Part shown: one piece after another, positions 18,433 to 28,411 of the stretch
Layout: each line of letters starts with the position of its first letter
Position numbering within the stretch: the stretch's first letter is position 1
NCBI GenBank assembly: GCA_023053575.1
Contig: JAKZAP010000001.1
Coordinates: 6,712,849 to 6,776,848 of the forward strand
Length of the DNA stretch: 64,000 nt
Origin: Branchinecta lynchi
Lineage: Eukaryota > Arthropoda > Branchiopoda > Anostraca > Branchinectidae
Direction: 5' to 3'
Program-made: the position numbers and the translations under genes
The notes under the pieces: generated by a model
Told to the model about the DNA's origin: nothing
Database searches by the model: none
The model's input: the letters and a program-made list of their open reading frames with translations, nothing else

Positions 18433-18721
18433 GAGCGTGTTCCACCCTTCTACAAATAGTAACTATTAGTTACTATTTCCGTTCCAACCTCACCAATAGT
18501 TACTACGCTGACCGTTCCAACCTTCTCGAAATAGTAACCAATAGTAACTATTTGCTTACCACGTTCGGGAGCATAGTAACTACGGATCTCTGTAATGTGA
18601 TTAGTTGGATTCGCCCGTGACATGAGATTCTGCTGGAAAAATCGTTCCAGCCTTGACGGCAAAAAGCCAGAATTCGTGACGTCATGCGTAGTAACTACGG
18701 TAAGTAGGACGGAACACGCTC
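18433..18721. mobile_element. MITE family A, copy 1 (289 bp, TSD ACT)
   Basis: Terminal inverted repeats: gagcgtgttccacccttcta at the left, and the complement gagcgtgttccgtcctac at the right. It is flanked by act on both sides (18430-18432 and 18722-18724). The interior is rich in tagtaactat palindromes. Three more copies occur at 27684, 52215 and 58080, each with a different 3-bp duplication. It has no coding capacity. Confidence 0.92.
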
Positions 18722-18724
18722 ACT

Positions 18725-19156
18725 GTCTCTATGGCAAACAAATGCTACCGGATAGCCTAGCATTAGCAACCAGTATTCTGGCTCATAGCGTCAACTGCGC
18801 GATGCAGTTTTTTCGCCAGTTCAAACCCTGAAGCAATCGACTGAAAGTAATAGCCCGAGACCAGATCTGTCGCTTTCGCCCAGGAACAGCTTTTCCTTCG
18901 AGTTTTGAACATTACTGTCAAAACCAGATTTGGTCCAACTATCAAAGACACCATTTCCTTGAACAGACCCATGCTGACTTTGACGCATTTCGTTTGAAGC
19001 AATGAGCGTTGAAAGACCGGCCACGCCCAAATTTTCCAAAACATGACGCGATGCGAAGCAGTCTCTGTTGCTGATGATAAGAAAGAGTTAAAGTACTGGG
19101 AAGTGATACCTCAACTTTAACTTCGAGCATCTAAAGCAGCTTTATGGGATATTTAC
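18725..19156. other. KLHL intron, nothing recognised
   Basis: Overlapping short frames on the minus strand at 18763-19130 lack known motifs and lie between two secure exons. Confidence 0.45.
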
Positions 19157-19253
19157 CTTTTCTTCGCTTGTGACGGTAAGTTTGTCGCTGCTGATCAAGC
19201 GACAAACTTGATTGACAGACAGGCCGAAAAATTCTTCAGACTCAACCACATCA
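19157..19253 (-). CDS. KLHL2/3: KLHL2/3-like gene, short BACK exon
   Basis: This 97-nt exon is too short to show up as a long open frame. It was found by filling the gap in the family alignment. After completing the Cys codon it encodes DVVESEEFFGLSVNQVCRLI, then SSDKLTVTSEEK, the start of the BACK domain (KLHL3 has the near-identical ISSDKLTVSSEEK). The acceptor is CCTTTCAG above 19253 and the donor GTAAAT from 19156. Both splice phases fit. Confidence 0.94.
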
Positions 19254-19564
19254 CTGAAAGGAAGGATTTAACGTTAAGGAGATTATTTTATTTCCACACA
19301 GCTAGGCAACCTTGGTACACATAAATCACAGAAATGTGTCAGATTGACTATCAGTTTTTCATTTAAAAATCACACCGTTCATCAAGGTACGGTTGGCCTA
19401 ACATAAAGTGACCTGAAATAGTATAGCTTAGGCTCTACTGTACAGCCTCAACAACAATTACAGAGAGAGGCTTCATCAGTCCAAGCAAATTAGCGCATAT
19501 TTTGAAAGTGCTAAGGAAATTCAAAAACGGCTTCTGAGGGACTGCAAATGTTAGTCGCACTTAC
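19254..19564. other. KLHL intron, nothing recognised
   Basis: No feature is visible in this 311-bp intron besides the splice sites at its ends. Confidence 0.6.
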
Positions 19565-19740
19565 CAGAAATATTGCTCAGTATATTTATCAGCCAAGTTC
19601 AAAAGTTCAACACAACCATGAACATCGGCAAACGCGCGGATTCCAAGGCAGTTGGAAGGGTGGAGCTGAGAGGCTAGGAATTCACAGCATGCGTCTTTAA
19701 CGTCATTCAGCTGAAGTAGGTTTGCGGCAGGGAGGAGAGA
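19565..19740 (-). CDS. KLHL2/3: KLHL2/3-like gene, end of BTB and 3-box exon
   Basis: This 176-nt exon encodes [20 protein letters not shown], then [18 protein letters not shown], ending at EQYF plus TG. This is the last BTB helix pair and the 3-box, which with BTB contacts CUL3. [10 protein letters not shown] is near invariant in the KLHL family. The acceptor is ATTTTCAG above 19740 and the donor GTAAGT from 19564. It joins the BTB exon (ends ENVQ) in phase 0. Confidence 0.96.
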
Positions 19741-20136
19741 CTGAAAATGATTCAAAAGCTAAATAACTCAATAGTTCAACTGAATTTAAATTCAAATTAA
19801 TTTCAAATACGGTAGCAATAGTATGCTTGAACTTGCAAAACAACCAGACCAAAGATTTCGATGTGATCCCGGAAACTGAATATTTGAGCTCCTTGATCCA
19901 GACAATCGAGTTTTTCAGATTTCCGGTCTTCGCGAGACCCCTTTAACATTTTGCTATTTATCCATACTCAACCGCTTGAATATTTACGAAATTTTTTTAC
20001 CGTTTTGTATTTTAGTAACAACAAATGAGATGAGAAAACCAAGCTCAGATATGGATTCAGCATGCATGTTTACTCCAAAATCTCATCTCTAAACGAGTTC
20101 AGAGAAGTCTTTTACTTTGACCAAATTCCTCGTTTT
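19741..20136. other. KLHL intron, nothing recognised
   Basis: AT-rich intron sequence with no recognisable element before the LINE 3' end at about 20137. Confidence 0.45.
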
Positions 20137-20900
20137 AGCAGAACTGATACTGATACTTTATTGTAAAACGAGACTTTCACAGCATTGGATTGCCGAACTT
20201 GTCGTTTTCGTCAGGTACATCATAATTACAAAACATTTAATAAGGCGGTTGTACATAATAAAGCAATAGTCAAAAAATGATCAAACAGAATAAAAACCCT
20301 AGACAATTAAAACATTAAAGGGAAATAGTTAATCAATTGTTCAAAACTTCAACAAAAGATGGTACAAAGCTCTTTCTGTAGCGATCGGTTCTTGTGCAAA
20401 CAGGGTTAAGAACCGGAACTTTTTGTGCTACAGCTCGAGGTAGTCGAGGTTTTGGCGGGCAATATGGGGTAGGAAACAGGTGCTCAAAACATGAGTGGGA
20501 ACGCAGACTGTTCCCGAAACCAGTACAAAGAGTAAGACGTCGGGCTGCTAAAGTAGGGAGGCGGAATTCTTTGAGGAGGAGGATATAAGGCACTTTGCCC
20601 TGGCGGTAGATGATTCTCAAAGCTCTCTTCTGAATAGTTTCAAGCCTATCAGACTGATCTACTGTCAGGCCAAAGTGCCAAACCGGACAAGCATACTCAA
20701 GTAGCGGACGGATGAAAGTAACGTAAAGGCGGAGAACATGTGATTTAGGGCACGAAAATTTGGAAAACAGTTTTAGGAGAGACAGAGACGCACTGGCTTG
20801 TTTAATAATGGAACAAATGTGAGCCTCCCAGTGTTCCCTGCGAACTGCCTGCAGAGCAAAAGAGCTGTTGACAACAGGCGAATCTTTCGGTTTGCCGGAA
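20137..20900 (-). mobile_element. LINE 3' fragment (RT C-terminus, CR1/L2-like)
   Basis: The minus strand reads RPLLEYACPVWHFGL, then RLETIQKRALRIIYRQ, then LPTLAARRLTLC, ending at a stop at 20333. This is the conserved end of the ORF2 of CR1/L2/Jockey-type LINEs (LEYACPVW and IQKRALRII are hallmarks). About 190 bp of 3' UTR follow, ending in repeated gtatca units near 20137-20150, as in L2/CR1-type tails. The 5' part is missing, the usual 5' truncation. Position 20900 is only approximate. Confidence 0.88.
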
Positions 20901-21430
20901 GTAGAACTGAAATATCCGAAACTGTATTTATTCTTCGCACATCATCTTGGAAGGGTAACTAGCTGATCGAGAAAAAAAAACCCGAAAATCTCGTTTTTCT
21001 ATTTTACCAAATTTCCGGGTTTTGGCAACTTTTGCCAGCTTATCGGTCGAGGAAATAAAGTTCAAAGGTGGATTCAGCATTTCTCCTTGACCCGATACCG
21101 AATCTCTAATCGACATCAGAAACAACTTTGAGCTTCAACCAAATTCCCGGTTTCGGCCGGATTCCTACCGAACCCTTTGTTCGGCAAGAAAACAAAGTTC
21201 AGAGATGGATTCAGCGCGCCTCCTTACCCATTCAAGGGCTATCTCATGAACTTATAAAACATATTTTTCGCCCTTAATTTGAAATCCCCTATCCCCACCT
21301 CGAAATATACGGCTACATGACTTATCTACTAACTTGGCCTGTACATTAATCCAGTGGATCCTCATACCAAGATTGAACAAAATATCTCAACCCCTTCGGG
21401 CCGACGACACGACTGCCAAGACTAAGACCT
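20901..21430. repeat. Copy of the GACA-tailed repeat (diverged)
   Basis: The blocks ttcccggtttcggccggatt, cggcaagaaaacaaagttca, cccttaatttgaaatcccct and acaaaatatctcaacccctt match the insertion at 48041-48930, and the last part matches 26506-26720. This copy has lost the GACA run. Boundaries are unclear. Confidence 0.65.
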
Positions 21431-22180
21431 AAGCAGTGTTTCCCCTCTCAAATTTTCAAAACCATGAGCAACAGTCAAACAAGTCACGCATGAGGTTTGT
21501 GCTAGAAAACCATGAAAAAAATCATGAGATATCGTGATGAAAATAGAGTAGTAAATCATGAGATTTTCCAAAGTTCATGTAGATTTTAGTATCCAATATG
21601 AAAAAAAGTTTGTAGTATAGTCAAATCTTGACATGTTGTGACTGGAAATACGGATTCGAAAGAAGGGAAAGTTAATGGCTCTTCATAGCAGCCCAAAACA
21701 TAGCCTATAACTGAATAATCCCCCCCCCTTCCCCCACCAGGCTCTGAATCATAATGATTCCAAGCAATAGATGTGAAATATAGCACGCGTGTACAAACTA
21801 CACGAATTTGACGACATATTATAGATGATTTTATAAAGCAACAATTCTTTCATAACAGCAGTGCGAACAGGGTCGTAGTTTCAGCTTGCCCATCAGCAAA
21901 GACCCGGCAGCAGAAGCTTGAAACCACTATGCTCAAGAGAAAATTAAATTGAGCGGCGCAGACGATTTTTTTTTTTAATTTGCTTCGTCCTATACAAATT
22001 CTAGCTTTTAAATGTGGCTAAAAAGTTAACCTAAGGCCTAACAAAAATTACGCACACTTCCACCAAATAAATACTTAAATAGGACAACGAAAGTCGCCGC
22101 AGGCAAAACAATAGTTTTAGCATCTGGAGGTAAAAAAAATTGAGAAATCATAAAAATCTTGAGTTCAAAAACTGAAAAAA
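21431..22180. other. KLHL intron, nothing recognised
   Basis: AT-rich sequence with repeated catgaga/catgaaa words near 21460-21560 and a C-run at 21721. No exon or bounded element is seen before the Helentron-like end at 22181. Confidence 0.4.
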
Positions 22181-25100
22181 CTAGACCTACGTTGCCCGGG
22201 CAACGTGAAGTGTTGCGGCAACCTTTGTCCGGCTTCGCCGGCTAAAGTGTTGCGAGAGCAACACTTTGGTTTTGTTTCTTCGCTGTCGGTTAAATGCTGA
22301 AATTGTCAACTTACCGAAGCTTTTAAAACGGTATGTTCTAAAAAGAATAATCACATAATCAAAAGCTGTTCTTTAGCGTTGTAAAACCAACAACAAAACA
22401 ATATCGGAAGAAGGCTATTTGTAACGTTTCAGGATTAAAATACCATAGATGACACTATTAATTATTACAAAACTACCTTATTGTTTTACATTACCGTATC
22501 GTTTGTACCCGTTGCGTAAACAGTTAATCCTAGGTTATAGCGATAGACCATCGATACAAACTTTCTTACTGTCATATTTACAGAAATCGAATACAATGTG
22601 CACCAATTTTCAAAAATTTCTAGCCCCTCGTGAACCGATCTTACTTACAAGTCCGTCTCCCGTGATTGACATCAAATTCACCGGAAACAAATAATGGATG
22701 CACCAGCTATCAAAAGTTGCAAACCCCTCATCGCTGAAGATGATTATAGCATAAAAGCCAATTATTACTTACAAGTCCCATGCATGTCTTACAATTGGGA
22801 ACAAAATTGTTCTTACCATCGAATACACCTGAGACAAATAACAGGTATACCAACTAGCAAAAGCTGCAAACTCCTCGTTGCCGAAGACGATTATGAGCTA
22901 ACAGTCGACTGTTGCTTACAGTCGAATGTTGCTTACAAGTCCCTTACATGTCTCACAACTGGTATCGCCTATTTTTGGTTTCAGTGTGTACCTTACTCCT
23001 GAAGTTGTCAACCCCTTGAAACTTTCAAACTGGCTTATCTCATGAAGGATTTTTGTTCAGAAAATTTGATGGCATATATTTTGATCAGCTCTTCAAGGGC
23101 TATCGATTGCCCTAACCACAACAAAAGCATATCGGAAAAAGGGACTAAATTGACTTTGCAGTCAGTTGAACTTTATCCTTTTCAATCGTAGACATCGTGA
23201 CGGATGAAAACTTGGAATAATATCCTATATAATCTAGTTGGTATTATAAAGCTATCCGTAACGTTTTAGGATTAAAATACCATAGATGACACTATTAATT
23301 ATTACGAAACTACCTTGTTTTACATTACAGTATCGTTTGTACCCGTTGCGTTAACAGTAAATCCTAGGTTACAGCGATAGACCAACGATACAAACTTTCT
23401 TACCGTCAGATTTATATAAATCGAATACAATGTGCAACAATTTGCACTAATTTCTAGCCCCTCGTGCACCGATTCTACTGACAAGTCCCTTTCCCGTGAC
23501 AGACATCAAGTTCACCGGATAAAAATAATGGGTATACCGACTAGCAAAAGTTGCAAACCCCTCATCGCTGAAGATTTGTGTAGCATAACAGCCGATTATT
23601 ACTTACAAGTCCCTTGCATGTTTTACATTTGGGAACCAAATTGTTCATCAAATGACAGGTACGCCAACTAGCGAGAGCTGCAAACCCCTCATTGCCGAAG
23701 ATGATTATGAGCTAACAGTTGCCTGTCGCGTACAAATCCCCTAAATGTCTCACAACTGGTATCGCCTATTTTTGGTTTCAGTGTGTACCTTACTACTGAA
23801 GTTCTCAACCCCTTGAAACTTTCAAACTGGTGTATCTCATAAAGGAATTTTTTTTACCAAAAAATGGATGTCATATACTTTGATCAGCTCATCAGCGGCT
23901 ATCGATTGCCGTCGAAGTTGAACTTTATCCTTTTCAATCGTAGATATCGTGACGGATGAAAACTTGGAACAATATCTTATATAATCTAGTTGATATTATA
24001 AAGCTATCCGTAACTTTTCAGGATTAAAATACCATAGATGACACTATTAATTATTACAAAATTACCTTACTGTTTTACATTACCGTATCGTTTGTACCCG
24101 TTGCGTAAACAGTTAATCCTAGGTTATAGCGATAGACCATCGATACAAACTTTCTTACTGTCATATTTACAGAAATCGAATACAATGTGCACCAATTTTC
24201 AAAAATTTCTAGCCTCTCGTGAACCGATTCTTACTTACAAGTCCGTCTCCCGTGATTGACATCAAATTCACCGGAAACAAATAATGGATATACCAGCTAT
24301 CAAAAGTTGCAAGCCCCTCATCGCTGAAGATGATTATAGCATAAGCTTTTTAAACGGGATGTTCTAAAAAAATTAATCATATGATCAAAAGGTATTCTTC
24401 AGCGTTGTAAAAACAACAACAAAATAATATAGGAAGAAGGGACTAAATTAACTTTGCAGTCAGTTGTACTTTATCCTTTTCAATCGTAGACATCGTGACG
24501 GATGAAAACTTGGAACAATATCTTATATAATCTAGTTGGTGATAGAAAGCTATCCGTAACTTTTCAGGATTAAAATACTATAGATGACACTATTAATTAT
24601 TATGAAACTACCTCATTGCTTTACATTTTCGTTTGTATCCGTTGTGTAAACAGTTAATCCTCGGTTACATTGATAGACCATCGACACAAACTTTCTTACC
24701 GTCAGATTTATAGAAATCGAATACAATGTGCACCCATTTGCAAAAATTCCTAGCCCCTCGTGAACCGATTCCTACTTACAAGTCCCTCTCCCGTGATATA
24801 CATTAAGTTAACCGGAAACAAATAATGGGTACACCAGGTAGCAAAAGCTGCAAACCCATCATCGCAGAAGATGATTGTAGCATAACAGCCGATTATTACT
24901 TACAAGTCCCTTGCATATCTTACCATTGGGAACCAAATTGTTCTTACCATCGAATACACCGGAAACAAATAACAGGTATACCAACAAGCAAAAGCTGCAA
25001 ACCCCTCATTACCGAAGATGATTATGGGCTAACAGTCGACTGTTGCTTAAAAGTCCCCTATATGTATCATAACTGGTATCGCCTATTTTTGGTTTCAATG

Positions 25101-26004
25101 TACCTTACTATGAAGTTGTCAACCCCTTCGAAATTTTCAAACTGGTGTATCTCATGAAGGAATTTTTGTACCAAAAAATGGATGGCATATACTTTGATCG
25201 GCTCATCAATGGCTATCGATTGCCGTCGAAAAAAAAATTCTACCTGTCTTAGTTCAAAAGTTGACTTTTTTGCCGTAGGCCAACTTTCTAACGTCACGAC
25301 TTAGAAAGGAGCAAAGGATAAGCTCTAGTTTCTTTAGCAATGAGAGAACTTTTAAAGTTTAAGAGGCACATCTGATACCGTTACTCTACCACAAACCAAA
25401 GTGCAAAAAAAAAAAATTATAAACTCAGCTGAAATCGTCGCAGACATGGACAGAAACAATAGATGGCAGCACTTTCGGACCCGTGGGAAAAAGCCACTTT
25501 TTTGTCTCTGTAGATTTTTCTATTTATCACTCAAAGAAGATATGTTGGCTGTGGGGCCGGGTAACTGCCGCATATATTTAACACTTATAGATTTTAGTCC
25601 ATCTTCAATTTGAAACTGGTGCCTGCCTGCTTGCGTGCTAGAACGGAGCTTTCCACTCGAAAGCAGAAACATCTTTTGATGAAACGAAAGGTTCGCTACA
25701 CAACTTCAGATAGTCCTCTCTGACATAGGCTATACAACTCCACTTCACTTCGCAAACCGTAGGCTCTGGCTCGATGACAAGCAAAAACCATCCTTATTGG
25801 CCCCAGGCAAGAGTTCTACGAAGCTTTCCAAAATGTAATGTCATATTCATCAATCCGGCCTAAGGTCCACACTTTCCGTAAAAACCGCACAGGTTAGACC
25901 CTTCTCAGTTACCAGGAATAAAATGAAATCGGAGTCATAGGAAAAAAAAAAAAAAAAAAAAAAAAAAAACGAGGACAAAACCAAAGTGTTGCTCTCGCAA
26001 CACA
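22181..26004 (-). mobile_element. Helentron-like element A (3.82 kb)
   Basis: The 5' end is at 26004 (minus TGTGTTGCGAGAGCAACAC, a perfect 7-bp hairpin with GAGA loop) and the 3' end at 22181. The 3' end carries the perfect palindrome ACGTTGCCCGGGCAACGT eight bases before the terminal CTAG. The host base next to each end is T on the minus strand, as for T|T insertion. A subterminal inverted copy of the 5' end lies near 22254-22282. The interior has an A/T tract, about 750 bp of unique DNA and a tandem repeat array. A 3' hairpin followed by CTAG, no target duplication and internal minisatellites are traits of Helentron/Helitron2 and their non-autonomous HINE derivatives. There is no Rep/helicase gene, so it would need to be mobilised in trans. 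Confidence 0.82.
22429..25170. repeat. Hierarchical tandem array in Helentron-like element A
   Basis: Higher-order units restart at about 22429, 23269, 24019 and 24566 with the marker ggattaaaataccatagatg (one variant base in the last). Each unit holds 125-150-bp monomers of two related types (caaaagttgcaaacccctca and the diverged tttctagcccctcgtgaacc). Frames such as those at 22694-23002 and 24825-25157 are translations of monomers, not genes. Confidence 0.85.
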
Positions 26005-27398
26005 AATAATGAGATTGAAAATAAAACATGAGATCTCGTGTGAAATCATTAGAAGTGGAAACAAAGGACATAAGAGACAATACACACGCACCCCCCCCCC
26101 CCCCCCCCGCTCTCTCTCCGGCATCGGTGGACTAAACAAAGAGTATGTGAATTTCGTCACCAACGCGCGATAGGGGTGACTGGGGTGAGTTCGGACGTTT
26201 TTGACTTCAGGGTCTCTGCAAGTCTTGAAGTATTGCTTTTGTTTTTATCTCAATTGAAAGATAAAACATTCAGCTATAACACGATTATTTTCAGAATCCG
26301 TCCTTCTTTAGTTTACTGGCAAGCGTACTTAAAGCAGACCCTGGCGAACTCTCCGAACTCGCCCCATATATCATATATGGGGTGACTCCGGACACATACT
26401 GGGGCGACCCAGTTCAACTTCTTGTAGCCTGAAACAAACATAAACTATCCCCGCGGCAGATACTTTAGCATAATATGTGTTTTAACAAATATTCTGATGG
26501 CTGATCCCTTAATCTGAAACCCCTTCCCCATCCCTAACTATACAGCTATGGGGCCCATCTACGAACTTGACCTGTACTCTGACCCAAAGGATCGTCAAAC
26601 CAAGTTTAAACAAAATATCCAATCCTTTCGAGAGTTTTCGTGCAAACAGACAGACGGACAGACGACGGACGGACGGGCGGACAAATTTACGAATTCATAG
26701 CTATCCGATCACTACCGTCCGTCACAAGAAAACAGATTCAAGGCCGGAACACTAAAGGCACAAGACATCAATCAGAACGGGTCAAACATAAAGAACAGGT
26801 CTTCCCCTCCAAGCTCGCTATACCGGCAGAGATAGCCGCCATGAATGCACATTCTTCAATAATAAAGTCCAGTTTACTTCAAACAGGGGCAGGACCCGCA
26901 TAGATAGACTAAATACAGTCTAAGTTTGTCATAACCACCTGCATCAGCGACTGGCTAAGGGTTTCCAGAAACTGTGTAAGCGCATTAGAAAGTTGGGCAG
27001 TTACCGATAATATACAGCCTCGATATGTTATTTGGCATCCGGACCGGATTCGGCAACGGTGAGAGGGATGAAGGGGTACCGGAAATTGGCAGATATGCTC
27101 CGGTTCGAGCCAAACTTGATGGATGGAAGAAGAGATATCGAAGATGCTACGTTTATGTGTCCGAGTCGTAATCAGAGGTCAACAATCTCTTTAACTGATC
27201 AATGGAGGCATGATTTTATGAGACGTTTACTTGGACTCGTGACTCGGCCGACTTCGATACGAGACGAGTCCTGCTCCGTAAACGACGAGACCGAGACGAG
27301 TCCGAGTCCATGAAAAAGGCATCTCGAGAGATCCCGAGTGCACCAGCTCTGAACTACACCTCAGACAAATATCTCGCCTAGGTTTTTCAAATTCTTAC
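26005..27398. other. KLHL intron segment between Helentron-like element A and BTB exon
   Basis: It holds a C18 run at 26091-26108. It also holds a possible small inverted-repeat element at about 26170-26420 (ggggtgagttcgga against tccgaactcgcccc) and a GACA-tailed repeat copy at 26506-26720. Diverged repeat text is at 27030-27190 (catccggaccggattcggca), and low-complexity gacgag words are at 27235-27310. No other exon is seen. Confidence 0.55.
26506..26720 (+). repeat. GACA-tailed repeat, partial copy
   Basis: It contains cttgacctgtactctgaccc, caaagga, then cagacagacggacagacgac. It matches the 3' part of the 48041-48930 insertion, including ttcatagctatcc after the GACA run. Confidence 0.75.
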
Positions 27399-27624
27399 CT
27401 GAACGTTTTCTTCTGTGACATGTACTTCTGCTGTATAAACATAATCCAAAAGAATCTGAAGTGCCTGAGGATCTATACCCTGGAGTGGCACAGTATCCAA
27501 CTTGCTTTCCTCAAAGCTTGTGAACATGGCATGGAAATAGGCGGAGCATGCAGACAGGATGGTTTTGTGGGCCGGAAAAGAAACTCCATCGACTAGTAGC
27601 GTGACATCGCAGAGAAGGTTTCGA
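27399..27624 (-). CDS. KLHL2/3: KLHL2/3-like gene, BTB domain exon
   Basis: This exon belongs to a CUL3 ubiquitin-ligase adaptor. The 226-nt exon gives 75 residues from RNLLCDVTLLVDGVSFPAHK to TEENVQ. LCDVTL, FPAHK, LSACSAYFHAMFT and DYVYTAEVHVTEENV are the core of the BTB/POZ domain that dimerises and binds CUL3. The acceptor is CCTTTCAG above 27624, the donor GTAAGA from 27398. It needs two bases from an upstream exon, so it is not the first coding exon; the usual helix before BTB is missing. The eight exons together give about 399 residues with every phase consistent and no stop. The exon sits in the 2.4-kb centre of an inverted pair of Helentron-like elements, and a MITE lies 60 bp away. 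Confidence 0.95.
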
Positions 27625-27683
27625 CTGAAAGGAAAAAGTTTGTAACCATTCGGTAACCACATAGTCGTTGCTGTGAATTCTTA

Positions 27684-27979
27684 GAGCGTGTTCCACCATT
27701 CTACAAATAGTAACTATTAGTTACTATTTCCGTTCCAACCTCACCAAAAATTACTACGCTGACCGTTTCAACCTTCTCGAAATAGTAACTAATTATAACT
27801 ATTTGCTTACCACGTTTGGGAGCGTAGTAACTACGGATCTCTGTAACGTGATTGGTCGGATTCGCCCGTGGGATGATGTGCTGCTGGAAAATAGAAAAAT
27901 CGTCCCAGCCTTGACGGTACAAATCCAGATTTCGTGACGTCATGCGTAGTAACTACGGTAAGTAGGAAGGAACACGCTC
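27684..27979. mobile_element. MITE family A, copy 2 (296 bp, TSD TTA)
   Basis: It starts gagcgtgttccaccattcta and ends aggaaggaacacgctc, flanked by tta at 27681-27683 and 27980-27982. The interior matches copies 1, 3 and 4. It lies 60 bp upstream of the BTB exon in the KLHL intron. Confidence 0.92.
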
Positions 27980-27982
27980 TTA

Positions 27983-28411
27983 ATGTACTCAAATAAATGA
28001 ACTCTACAGAGCATTGTCTTTTTGTTAACTTTCAATTTAGCTTTTGCCAAAAAGTCAAAACAAGCAACAACAAAACAACACTACCATAAAACACTAATCT
28101 GGTCCCAACAGAGCCTCCCCATTTGGGAGGTTGTGGAAAATGGGGTTTGCTGCGAGAAGGTTAAGACAGTTCTCTGACCGCCACAGTCTTAAGACAAAGG
28201 ATGAACTTTGCGCGCAAGTAGCAAGCCCAGAAAAAGTGCATCAATGGTTCTGGGCAGATACATGACTCAATCTCTCTCCAGCAGGCAGATCATTAAGACG
28301 GCAAAAATTCTCTTATAAAGTGCTTCCAAATTTCGGTAAGCCCTGTTGGTACAGTTGTAACATAACCGTAACACAATAAGAGCTGGAAGCTCATATGACA
28401 CTAGCTTTAAT
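27983..28411. other. KLHL upstream intron, nothing recognised
   Basis: No exon is seen. A short block near 28375-28400 (agctggaagctcatatg) resembles text near 1165-1185. Confidence 0.4.

Noticed and set aside
22694..23002. Open frame of 102 codons, repeated in all three Helentron-like elements, as a protein family
   Set aside because: The frames are translations of 125-150-bp satellite monomers. They break at different sites in each unit, and the reading is a by-product of repeat length.
22429..25170. CRISPR array from regularly repeated blocks
   Set aside because: Monomers are contiguous and diverged, without unique spacers, and the genome is eukaryotic.
25909..26163. Peptide with poly-Phe tract
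   Set aside because: It is caused by the A/T homopolymer tract at the 5' end of Helentron-like element A.
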